Assembly (NCBI GenBank): GCA_031548835.1
Contig: JAVBQS010000001.1
Span: forward strand, 1 to 44,054
Source of the DNA: WQTU01 sp031548835
Lineage (GTDB): Bacteria; Spirochaetota; Spirochaetia; CADAEX01
Direction of reading: 5' to 3'
Length of the DNA: 44,054 nt
Position 1 is the stretch's first letter. Each line of letters opens with the position of its first letter. The notes beneath the pieces are model-generated. The model made no database searches. It was not told where the DNA came from and worked only from the letters and a program-made list of their open reading frames with translations. The translations under genes were made by a program, and so were the position numbers. This document shows positions 28,501-35,872 of this stretch, in pieces.

Positions 28501-28616
28501 CCGTCAAATGTAGTTATTTTTTCAAAGCGGAAATCTTGCGGGTAAATCTTTTCTGACAACACTGTTAGAGTAAAAATAATTAAAAATCTGACATATTTCA
28601 GAGGATTATCCATCAT
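25536..28616 (-). CDS. Two-component-propeller/Y_Y_Y diguanylate cyclase
   Basis: A 1026-residue membrane protein. After a signal peptide, about 700 residues form Reg_prop beta-propeller repeats of the form IWIGT...GL...F, followed by a Y_Y_Y domain (YKYILEGFDKEWIYSGERNYASYTSIPPGNYIF), one membrane helix (about 805-830), a coiled coil and a GGDEF domain. The catalytic motif GGEEF begins at residue 942 and the RxxD inhibition site (RKTD) sits the canonical nine residues before it, so the enzyme should make cyclic di-GMP and be product-inhibited. The large periplasmic sensor probably binds a polymer or carbohydrate, as in related regulators; this is inference. It follows rlpA by 34 bases on the same strand. 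Confidence 0.9.
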   Translation of the reverse strand: MMDNPLKYVRFLIIFTLTVLSEKIYPQDFRFEKITTFDGLANNNVSGIIQDKRGFIWFSTNDGINRYDSKEFRLFEYEPFNPDSLRNNFIKTIFYDYDKDFIWIGTKEGLCILNPVTEKILNVSLSNIEAQKILDGEITAIKKDSKGDFWVGTTNGLVKIDDKTKDSTVYLHNKEDPLSLPDNNIKDILCDSKNNIWVSTYNGIALYKNETFINYFQNYKRTNIYSNTEKFTSIEEISMGLLLIGCWGEGVILFDPVSKEYSVNKLGDNRIYTIEYDTRGHIWVGTWGGGIYYFNNLESIKRNNYIKISHEQDNEYSLSSNIIYSIFEDSSARIWVGTDGSGVNKLNQMQRSYKYHFHIGETYKIENNGVSSLLIDNRDNLWVGSTKNGIYIFDNENKNKEHYGYNPDNFNSLSSNNVNSLLIDSMENIWVFTDSGLDKFNRKTKSFEHYYIDGKKILNYRKNADIPINIADNKFYSGKEDEYGRLWLGTSNGVYIWDKASGITTHFSKDLPPGKRLSDNTVYAIDINKDGIVWIGTDNGLNSFNPATNTIDIYNHNSYDTHSLSSNSIKAIYCDSAGNVWIGTSGGGVSVFNKDKNNFYSFTKEEGLEHNTAMGLTEDQKGNIIAVTFMGISMIAKKANIELSTVTSLTNHFGLNRINFYGGITKDKNGNIFIGTMEEIYKINTAFYYLNKVNSEIVITDLKIFDKSYLDIFGKNIFAEKETSLKWYDGHISFDFSAIDYSFSEGRKYKYILEGFDKEWIYSGERNYASYTSIPPGNYIFRVTGTNSSGIWSTKEASLKINIIPPFYRTPIAYLFYLLAIAAFFYGIIIIVKGGEVSKRLDEVSRLKDELLTVNLQLERQTRIDNLTGVHNRKHFEEIFGRLWDLYIRTKLNFSVLMLDIDYFKNFNDTYGHVAGDKAIKTVADIILEAMNRKTDSVFRYGGEEFVILLVDTDLTGSRIVAERIRKKVEEKKIQNGSNEKGIRYITVSIGISYTNAVNPETAAQLLAAADENLYKAKDLGRNRIV

Positions 28617-28650
28617 AGTTGGCTATATTATACTTTATAAATATATAAAA

Positions 28651-29247
28651 CTATAATTTAATTTCTTTTTTCAGAATATAATCTGCAAAACCTGATTTTT
28701 TTAACAGTTCCTGACATCTTGCAATATCGTTTTCTTCAAGATCAGCAAGAACTACTCTAAAAATGCCTTTATCAGTTTTTTCCATAGTCGGGTTTAATCC
28801 ATTTGAATTTAAACGTAAAATTATATTTTCTGCATTTTTTACATTGCTGTATGCGCCAATCTGAATCTTGTAGACAAAATTTTCTGCTTTGTTTCCATCA
28901 CCTTCAATTATATCTATAGAAACTTTTGCCACACCGCAGTCAATTATTCCAATTTCCTGGGCAGCTGCATAGGAAAGGTCTATTATTCTTCCTTCAACAA
29001 ACGGGCCTCTGTCATTTATTCTGACAATAGCTGTTTTTCCATTCTCAAGATTTCTGACTCTAACAACTGTATCAAATGGAAGATTTTTATGCGCTGCTGT
29101 GAATTTATATGTATCAAAAATCTCTCCGTTTGCTGTCTTTCTTCCATGGAATTTATCAGCATACCAGGAAGCATAGCCTGTCTGTTCAGCAAAAACAAAT
29201 GGGCTTATAATAAAAAAAAGCAGTAAAAAAACAGGTAAATTTTTCAT
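28651..29247 (-). CDS. rlpA: RlpA-family septal ring lytic transglycosylase with SPOR domain
   Basis: A 198-residue exported protein: signal peptide 1-20, then the double-psi beta-barrel of RlpA with GYASWYADKFHGRKTANGE, the conserved H53, and the catalytic-site motif NDRGPF (78-83, D79). The C-terminal 75 residues form a SPOR domain (YKIQIGAYSNVKNAENIILRL), which binds denuded septal peptidoglycan. No lipobox is seen, so it is soluble in the periplasm. It is divergent from lysK (85 bases apart) and precedes the diguanylate cyclase gene by 34 bases. Confidence 0.9.
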   Translation of the reverse strand: MKNLPVFLLLFFIISPFVFAEQTGYASWYADKFHGRKTANGEIFDTYKFTAAHKNLPFDTVVRVRNLENGKTAIVRINDRGPFVEGRIIDLSYAAAQEIGIIDCGVAKVSIDIIEGDGNKAENFVYKIQIGAYSNVKNAENIILRLNSNGLNPTMEKTDKGIFRVVLADLEENDIARCQELLKKSGFADYILKKEIKL

Positions 29248-29332
29248 AAATTTATTATCGGTTTATATTCATATTTTAATCATATAAATCATTATTGAAC
29301 AATAGGATAAAATCCATATATACTTTTGAAAT

Positions 29333-30928
29333 ATGGAAAATAATGTAACTTCTACACACTGGGCAGATATAAATGCTGATAAAATTATAAGAGAAAGAAA
29401 AAAATATCTTGGAGGAGATAAAGAATGGTTTGTCTGCGCATCAGGCATAACTCCTTCGGGAACTGTTCATATAGGTAATTTCAGGGAGATAATCTCTGTT
29501 GAACTTGTTGTAAGGGCTCTTAAAGATAAAGGCGAAAAAGTAAAATTTATATATTCCTGGGATGATTATGATGTATTCAGAAAAGTTCCTGCAAATATGC
29601 CTAACAGGGAAAATCTTGAAAAATATTTACGCTTTCCAATAACAATGGTCCCAGATCCCTGGGGCAAGGAAAAGAGTTATGCAAGGGCAAATGAGGTTGA
29701 GCTTGAATCCCTGCTTCCATCTGTCGGTGTTTTTCCCGAATATATTTACCAGGCAGATAAATATAGAAATTCAGATTATGCACAAGGCATAAGAACTGCT
29801 CTTGAAAACAAAGAAAAAATAAGAAAACTTCTTGATGCCCACAGGACAGAGCCGCTTGAAAAAAAGTGGATGCCTGTATCTGTTTTCTGCAGCAAATGCA
29901 ATAAAGACAGGATAGAAGCTCTGGCCTGGGATAATGAATGGGGCATTACATATAACTGTTCTTCATGCGGCAATAAAGAAACAGTTGATCTTCGTAAAAC
30001 TTCGTGTGTAAAACTGCCGTGGCGCATAGACTGGCCGATGCGCTGGGCTTATGAAAAAGTTGATTTTGAACCTGCAGGAAAAGACCACCATTCAGAGGGA
30101 GGCTCTTTTGATACTGCAAAAAATATTGCAAAAGAAGTTTTTAACCATGAACCTCCTGTTACTTTCCAGTATGATTTTTTAAGCATAAAAGGAAGGGGCG
30201 GAAAAATTTCATCATCAAGCGGCGAAGTTATAAGCCTGCGCGATGTTCTTGAGATATATGAACCTGAAATTGTAAGATACATGTTTGCAGGAACAAGGCC
30301 GAACACAGAATTTGCAATATCGTTTGATCTTGATGTAATAAAAATATATGAAGATTATGATAAATGCGAAAGAATATATTTTGGAAAAGAAGCTATAAAT
30401 GATAAAAAAGCAGAGAAAGAAAAAAGAATATATGAGCTTTCTCAGGTAAAGGCTGTTCCTTCTGAAATGCCGCATCAGATTCCATTCAGGCATTTGTGTA
30501 ATCTTTTGCAGATACATTCAGGAAATATCAATGCTTTATTAATAGAAGAATTCAGTAATTTGAGCGAAGCGCAAAAGAAAAAAATAGAGGCAAGAGCAGA
30601 GTGCGCATGGAGATGGATAACCAATTTTGCGCCTGAAGATTTTAAATTTACGATAAGATCAGCATCTGATTCTGCTGTTATTGTTGATGAAAAATCTGCA
30701 AAGATGTTAAAGCTTCTTGCAGATGAAACAGGAAAGCTTGAAAACCATACAGAAGTTTCTCTTGCAGAAGCAATTTATAAAATAGCGCAGGATAATGAGA
30801 CAGATCCAAAAGATCTTTTTAAGCTTATATATACTGTTCTTATAGGAAAGGAAAAAGGGCCAAGGCTTTCTGGTTTTATATTAACAGCAGGCAAAAACAA
30901 GATTCTGCCACTGCTTGAAAAATATTAG
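29333..30928 (+). CDS. lysK: Lysyl-tRNA synthetase, class I
   Basis: A 531-residue synthetase of the archaeal/spirochaetal class I type: ASGITPSGTVHIGNF with HIGN at 46-49, SWDDYDVFRKVP, a zinc-ribbon-like CSKC...CSSC (186-212), AGKDHHSEGGSFD, and the KMSKS counterpart KISSS (291-295). The C-terminal helical domain is complete. It charges tRNA-Lys in the cytoplasm. Class I LysRS in a bacterium is one of the better indicators here of a spirochaete-type genome, although some alphaproteobacteria also have it. No strong ribosome-binding site precedes the ATG, but the N-terminus aligns with the family. Confidence 0.95.
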   Translation: MENNVTSTHWADINADKIIRERKKYLGGDKEWFVCASGITPSGTVHIGNFREIISVELVVRALKDKGEKVKFIYSWDDYDVFRKVPANMPNRENLEKYLRFPITMVPDPWGKEKSYARANEVELESLLPSVGVFPEYIYQADKYRNSDYAQGIRTALENKEKIRKLLDAHRTEPLEKKWMPVSVFCSKCNKDRIEALAWDNEWGITYNCSSCGNKETVDLRKTSCVKLPWRIDWPMRWAYEKVDFEPAGKDHHSEGGSFDTAKNIAKEVFNHEPPVTFQYDFLSIKGRGGKISSSSGEVISLRDVLEIYEPEIVRYMFAGTRPNTEFAISFDLDVIKIYEDYDKCERIYFGKEAINDKKAEKEKRIYELSQVKAVPSEMPHQIPFRHLCNLLQIHSGNINALLIEEFSNLSEAQKKKIEARAECAWRWITNFAPEDFKFTIRSASDSAVIVDEKSAKMLKLLADETGKLENHTEVSLAEAIYKIAQDNETDPKDLFKLIYTVLIGKEKGPRLSGFILTAGKNKILPLLEKY

Positions 30929-30960
30929 TCACCAGCAGAAGTGAAGTGTCCCCCTCGTCT

Positions 30961-31015
30961 TCCCGGCTGCCGAAGGCATGCCGGGAACTATACAGATTCC
31001 TGCCTTCGCAGGAAT
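30961..31015. repeat. Pair of GC-rich hairpins between convergent genes
   Basis: TCCCGGC (30961-30967) pairs with GCCGGGA (30980-30986), with an inner TGCC/GGCA stem. ATTCCTGC (30996-31003) pairs with GCAGGAAT (31008-31015) around a 4-base loop. Both are unusually GC-rich for this window and look like interspersed REP-type palindromes. They lie between lysK and the convergent lipoprotein gene and may also act as a bidirectional terminator. Confidence 0.6.
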
Positions 31016-31025
31016 GACATTGGGT

Positions 31026-32786
31026 TTACTCTGTCCTTAAAAAACGGAAGCCTATAAAGTCGTACCGGGAATTAGGCGTGTTGCTGACGCGGTATGCAAC
31101 AGCGCAGCCAGATGCATCGAAGTTCCAGTCGCCGCCGCGTATAACACGGCCAGACTCTGGACTACTTCCCGGCCCAGAGTAATCTGTCTGAGCTGTTCCG
31201 GGATAAGTGTCATACCAATCCCAGCACCATTCATATACATTACCGCTCATATCATATAAACCCAGTTCATTTGCTGTTCTCTTTTTTACCTCATGGGTTT
31301 TACTGCCGGAATTAACATCATACCAGGCATAATCTCCTATAAGCCCTCCGCCGGCTTCGGGATTATCATCTCCTGCATATTCTTTTTTATACCCATTAAT
31401 AGAAGCCACTGCTCCTATTACTGCCCACATCCACTCCATCTCGGTAGGAAGCCTGTAGCCATTTGCAGCCCAGTTTACTGTTGCTGCATTCCATACAGGG
31501 TCATCAGCTACAGGAATATCTCCATATGCCAAAGTGTTAAAATCTACTCCGCTTACTATATATACTGGTGTTTTTCCATCCAGTATGCTTAATTTATTGC
31601 AGAATGCTATTGCATCATACCAGCTTACCTGCTCTACTGGCCGCTTTTCCTGTATTTCTGTGCTTTCAGGAAGATGTGTAGCTCCCTGAAAATAACTTGG
31701 GTTAATTCCCATTACTGCTTCCCATAAACCTTGCGTTACTTCTGTTTCTGCCATTATAAAGCTTGATACTGTCATGTCTGGATCACTTGCTCCAAGTTTA
31801 AATGTCCCGCCTGTAACTGATACCATATTAAATTGTATAGTTACACCGCTTGCCATACTGCTAAGGCTGCTTTCTGCTCCGCTTGTGCTTTTTGCCCTTA
31901 CCCATGCATAATATGTTGTTCCATAGATAAGGCCTGTTATTGTTGCGGTAGTTCCTGTTATTCCTGTAACATTTGGAGAACCTGGAGGTGTCGGGCTTGT
32001 GCTGTAATAAATATCATAACTTGCTGCTCCTGTTACTGCGTTCCAGCTTACTGTTATTCTTTTTACTCCTCCTGTTACTGTTACGCCTTGCGGTACAGGC
32101 ATTATTGTGCTTCGGCTTTGTACTGCACTTGGAGCGCTTTCTCCTGCAGCATTGCTTGCTGTTACCCATATATAATAAACTGTTCCATCAGCAAGTCCTG
32201 TTATTGTTTTATTAAGAGATGTTCCTGCATCTGTTCCTGTTGCAGATGCAAAATTATCTGCTGTGTGGTAATAAACCTTGTACCCTGTTGCTCCTGTTAC
32301 TGTACTCCACGATACATTTATTTCTCCGGCGTCCCCTGCTGTTACAGCAACGCCTGTTGGGGAAGCAGGTGCTGTTATTGCTGCAACCGGTGTTCCTGTT
32401 TTTGCTGTACTAACAGCGCTTGATCCTGCACTATTGTGCGCCTGTACCCAGATGTTATAAGTTGTTCCATTTAAAAGGCCTGTTATTACTTTACTTGCTT
32501 CTGTTATATTTTCATGTTTATTTGCTGATTCGTAATTAGCTGCAGTACCATAGTAAACTGTATATTTACTTGCATTTGACACAATATCCCAGCTTACTGT
32601 TAGCTGAGCATCTGCTGGTGTTACTCTAACATTTGAAGGAGAAGCTGGGGCTGTTCCGCCTCCGCCAGGGTTATTTCCATTATCAGGATCTGTACCGCCT
32701 GAGCTGTCGCAGCCAATTGAAATAAATACCATTCCTGTAATAAATATTAAAACTGTAATTACTTTTAATAACCTGCTTAAAGTCAT
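31026..32786 (-). CDS. Lipoprotein with three FN3 domains and a SUMF1/FGE-like domain
   Basis: A 586-residue protein with lipobox SIGC (C26). A Gly/Asn/Pro linker leads to three fibronectin type III domains (about 47-135, 138-228, 230-318), with motifs such as LTVSWDIVSNASKYTVYY and ITGLADGTVYYIWVTASN. A C-terminal SUMF1/formylglycine-generating-enzyme-like domain follows: TEVTQGLWEAVMG, RPVEQVSWYDAIAFCNKLS, GYRLPTEMEWMWA, GNVYEWCWDW, GGDW...GFRFL. Of the two cysteines of true FGE only one position is occupied (C in ASGCAVAYR), so formylglycine synthesis is doubtful. Probably surface or periplasmic. AAAGGAG precedes the start. Confidence 0.85.
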   Translation of the reverse strand: MTLSRLLKVITVLIFITGMVFISIGCDSSGGTDPDNGNNPGGGGTAPASPSNVRVTPADAQLTVSWDIVSNASKYTVYYGTAANYESANKHENITEASKVITGLLNGTTYNIWVQAHNSAGSSAVSTAKTGTPVAAITAPASPTGVAVTAGDAGEINVSWSTVTGATGYKVYYHTADNFASATGTDAGTSLNKTITGLADGTVYYIWVTASNAAGESAPSAVQSRSTIMPVPQGVTVTGGVKRITVSWNAVTGAASYDIYYSTSPTPPGSPNVTGITGTTATITGLIYGTTYYAWVRAKSTSGAESSLSSMASGVTIQFNMVSVTGGTFKLGASDPDMTVSSFIMAETEVTQGLWEAVMGINPSYFQGATHLPESTEIQEKRPVEQVSWYDAIAFCNKLSILDGKTPVYIVSGVDFNTLAYGDIPVADDPVWNAATVNWAANGYRLPTEMEWMWAVIGAVASINGYKKEYAGDDNPEAGGGLIGDYAWYDVNSGSKTHEVKKRTANELGLYDMSGNVYEWCWDWYDTYPGTAQTDYSGPGSSPESGRVIRGGDWNFDASGCAVAYRVSNTPNSRYDFIGFRFLRTE

Positions 32787-32901
32787 AAAAGCTCCTTTTG
32801 TTGTTATAGATTGAAGATAATGTTAGCTTTTAAAAGAATAATATACTCTGAGTAATATTATTTATAAAGAGTAAAAATAGTAAACAATATCTTTTCATCA
32901 T

Positions 32902-32928
32902 AAAAAATAGTATTTTTTACTATTTTTT
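32902..32928 (-). terminator. Terminator hairpin downstream of era
   Basis: AAAAAATAGTA (32902-32912) and TACTATTTTTT (32918-32928) form an 11-base stem with a 5-base loop. Read on the minus strand after era it ends in a T-run, a Rho-independent terminator shape. It separates era from the SUMF1 lipoprotein gene. Confidence 0.55.
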
Positions 32929-32978
32929 TAGATACTGTTTTACAATGGTATGACTGGGCAGGATATTCCAAATTGGTG

Positions 32979-33899
32979 TTAATTAATAAGCCTGGTTAAG
33001 ATCCCTCTTTTTTTTCTCCAGTTATGATTAACTTTAACACGTAAATCTATTTTAACAGGATAAGGAAAGATTGATTTTATCTCTTTTTTTGCAGCAATTC
33101 TTATTGCTTTTATTTTTTCCCCGCCGCTTCCTATAAGTATTCTTTTCTGTGATTCATTTTCTGCTATTAAAAAAGCTCTTACCCAAAGTTCTTCTCCCTG
33201 GGGAGTTTCTGCCATTTCAATATCTGCAATTTCAACATAAAGGCTGTGAGGGATTTCTTCTCTTGTTCTGTTTACAGCTTTTTCTCTTATTATTTCGCTT
33301 ATTCTAAAAGAGACATCCTGATCTGTATAAATATCATCAGGATATAGCTTTTCTCCCTCTGGCGCTTTTTCAAACATTGCATCAAGAAGTTTATCTTTGC
33401 CTTCCCCTGTCATTGCTGAAACATGACAGATAGAAATATCTTTTTTATTATCTATTTTTCTAAGATTTTTTTTCAAAAAATTTTCAAGACTTATTAAAAA
33501 CTCTTTTTTATTTTTTTCAGCTATTTCCAGAAGATCTATTTTGTTTAAAGCAATTATTATAATAGCATTAAGCGATGCAAGATATTCAATTATCTTTTTT
33601 TCTTCTTCGCCAGGCTCTCTTGTGCAGTCAAAAACATATAGAATTATCTCTGCATCATTAACAACATTTTCAGTAATATTTTTAAGTTCTGTATTTATTG
33701 TTTTTTCTGAGACATGGTAGCCTGGAGTATCCTGAAAAACAAACTGGCCTCTTTCTTCAGTATAAATACCGCGTATTATATTTCTTGTTGTCTGCGGAGT
33801 TGCAGATACAATTGAAACTTTATGCCCGCATATTTTATTAACAAGAGTAGATTTTCCCGATGAAGGCCTGCCTATTAATGTGATAAATGTTGATTTCAC
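32979..33899 (-). CDS. era: GTPase Era
   Basis: A 306-residue GTPase that binds 16S rRNA and assists small-subunit assembly. The G1 loop GRPSSGKS is at 10-17, G2 has PQTTRNIIRGI, G3 DTPGYH, and G4 NKID. A C-terminal KH domain has ILIGSGGEKIKAIRIAAKKEI. The SS in the P-loop replaces the NV usual in most bacteria and resembles my recollection of spirochaete Era. The frame is open to a TTG at 33917, but GTG at 33899 (MKSTFITLIG) matches the normal Era start; a GAGG lies 12 bases upstream, a long but usable spacing. Confidence 0.92.
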   Translation of the reverse strand: MKSTFITLIGRPSSGKSTLVNKICGHKVSIVSATPQTTRNIIRGIYTEERGQFVFQDTPGYHVSEKTINTELKNITENVVNDAEIILYVFDCTREPGEEEKKIIEYLASLNAIIIIALNKIDLLEIAEKNKKEFLISLENFLKKNLRKIDNKKDISICHVSAMTGEGKDKLLDAMFEKAPEGEKLYPDDIYTDQDVSFRISEIIREKAVNRTREEIPHSLYVEIADIEMAETPQGEELWVRAFLIAENESQKRILIGSGGEKIKAIRIAAKKEIKSIFPYPVKIDLRVKVNHNWRKKRGILTRLIN

Positions 33900-33961
33900 T
33901 TTTTTACAATACCTCAATTACTTTGCAATTAATTATATTAATATTACTTTATAAATTAAAT

Positions 33962-35872
33962 CTATTCCAGTTCAAATATTCCAGTATAAAGCTGGTAATA
34001 TCTTCCTTTTTGCATAAGCAGCTGCCCAGGTGTTCCGCTTTCAATAATTCTTCCCCCATCCATTACCATAATAACATCAGAATTTCTGATTGTGGAAAGC
34101 CTGTGAGCAATAACAAAAACAGTCCTCCCATGCATAAGAGAATCCATTCCTTTCTGGACAATCATCTCTGTGCGGGTATCTATGCTTGAAGTTGCTTCAT
34201 CAAGAATCATTACAAGAGGATCAGCGACTGCAGCGCGGGCAATTGCCAATAATTGCCGCTGTCCCTGGGATATACCTTCGCCGCTTCCTGTAATAACAGT
34301 ATTGTATTTTTCAGGAAGCATTGATATAAATCCATCTGCATTTGCAAGTTTTGCTGCTGCATATACATTTTCATCATCTGCATCAAGTTTCCCATACCTG
34401 ATATTTTCCATAATTGTTCCTGTAAAAAGATGGGTATCCTGCAGAACAATACCCTGACTGCGGCGCAGGTCGCTTTTTTTTATTTTATCAATGCTAATGC
34501 CATCATAAAGAATTTGTCCTTTTTGAATATCATAAAATCTGTTTATAAGATTTGTCATTGTTGTTTTTCCTGCGCCTGTTGCTCCTACAAATGCAACTTT
34601 CTTTCCAGGTTCTGCATGCATAGTTATATTGTGTAAAACTGTTTTATCTTTTTCATATCCAAAATCAACATCAACAAAGCTGACATCTCCTGTAAAAGGT
34701 ATGTATTTTTTGCTGCCGTCTTTTTGCAGATATTTCCATGCCCTTATTTTTGTTTTTTCTTTTGTTTCAATTAATGTCTTTTCATTATTATCATATTTTG
34801 CATTTACAAGAGTTATTTCTCCGCTATCTTCTTCCTCTTTTTCATCCATAAGGTTAAAGATACGCTGCGCTCCTGCCATAGCCATTATTACAGAATTAAG
34901 CTGCTGCGAAACCTGGTTTATCGGCATGTTAAAAGAACGGCTTAACTGCAGGAAGGCTGCAATTGATCCAAGAGTAAGCCCGCCTATTCCGCTTACAGCA
35001 AGAGCGCCCCCTGCTATTGCAAGAAATACATATTGAAGGTTTCCCATATTAACCATAAGAGGCATTAACATATTGGCATAACTGTTTGCTTTGCTTGCTG
35101 TTTCTCCAAGTTCTTTGTTATGCATATCAAAATGTTTTTTTGCTTCTTCTTCATAACAAAATACTTTTACAACTTTCTGGCCATGCATCATCTCTTCGAT
35201 ATATCCGTTTATTTTACCTATTACGCTCTGTTGTTTGATAAAATAAGAAGAACTTCTTCCTCCTATTTTTCTTACAATAAAAAATATTCCTACAACCATG
35301 ACAACTACCAGCATTGTTAAAAATATGTTGACATAGATCATTGCAGAAAAAACAAAAATTATTGTAATAACAGAAGAAAATACCTGCGGAATACTCTGTG
35401 AAATCATCTGCCTGAGTGTATCAATATCATTTGTATAACGGCTCATAATATCGCCATGAGTATGTGTGTCAAAATATTTAATCGGAAGGCTTTGCATATG
35501 CGAAAACATCTGGTCGCGTATCTCTTTCTGCACACCCTGCTCAATAGTAACCATAATCAGGTTATATATTAATGCAGATGCAACACCTACCAGATAAATT
35601 CCTGCCATAATAAAAATAGCTTTAATAAGGCCTGTAAACAGAGGCTTGCTGCTTCCAAGCATTGGGGTTATATATTTATCAATTAAAATTTGCAGAAACA
35701 GGGAACCTGCAACAGATGCAATAGCGCTTATAAGAATACATATTAAAACAAAAAGAAAACGAATTTTATATGTTCCTGTTAAATAAGAAAGCAGCCGCTT
35801 TGCTGTTTTTCCTGCATCTTTTACAGATACTTTGCTGTAGGCAGCCGCAGTTCTTCTGTTAGGCAACATCAT
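33962..35872 (-). CDS. ABC exporter half-transporter, catalytic-site subunit
   Basis: A 636-residue fusion of six membrane helices and an ATPase domain. From the chosen start: Walker A GATGAGKT (430-437), signature ISQGQ (534-538), Walker B MILDEA with catalytic E559, H-loop H590. An extra 50-residue insertion with RAWKYLQKDG precedes the ATPase, as in MdlB/LmrD-like subunits. The frame opens at 35932, but ATG 35872 has AAGGAGG 8 bases upstream and overlaps the preceding gene by only 14 bases. It forms a heterodimer with the product of the upstream gene; the exported substrate (drug, lipid or peptide) is unknown. Confidence 0.9.
   Translation of the reverse strand: MMLPNRRTAAAYSKVSVKDAGKTAKRLLSYLTGTYKIRFLFVLICILISAIASVAGSLFLQILIDKYITPMLGSSKPLFTGLIKAIFIMAGIYLVGVASALIYNLIMVTIEQGVQKEIRDQMFSHMQSLPIKYFDTHTHGDIMSRYTNDIDTLRQMISQSIPQVFSSVITIIFVFSAMIYVNIFLTMLVVVMVVGIFFIVRKIGGRSSSYFIKQQSVIGKINGYIEEMMHGQKVVKVFCYEEEAKKHFDMHNKELGETASKANSYANMLMPLMVNMGNLQYVFLAIAGGALAVSGIGGLTLGSIAAFLQLSRSFNMPINQVSQQLNSVIMAMAGAQRIFNLMDEKEEEDSGEITLVNAKYDNNEKTLIETKEKTKIRAWKYLQKDGSKKYIPFTGDVSFVDVDFGYEKDKTVLHNITMHAEPGKKVAFVGATGAGKTTMTNLINRFYDIQKGQILYDGISIDKIKKSDLRRSQGIVLQDTHLFTGTIMENIRYGKLDADDENVYAAAKLANADGFISMLPEKYNTVITGSGEGISQGQRQLLAIARAAVADPLVMILDEATSSIDTRTEMIVQKGMDSLMHGRTVFVIAHRLSTIRNSDVIMVMDGGRIIESGTPGQLLMQKGRYYQLYTGIFELE

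Noticed and set aside
31833..32423. 196-residue plus-strand ORF very rich in Cys and Tyr
   Set aside because: It is antisense to the FN3 repeats of the lipoprotein gene; the odd composition comes from reading Gly/Thr/Val-rich repeats backwards.
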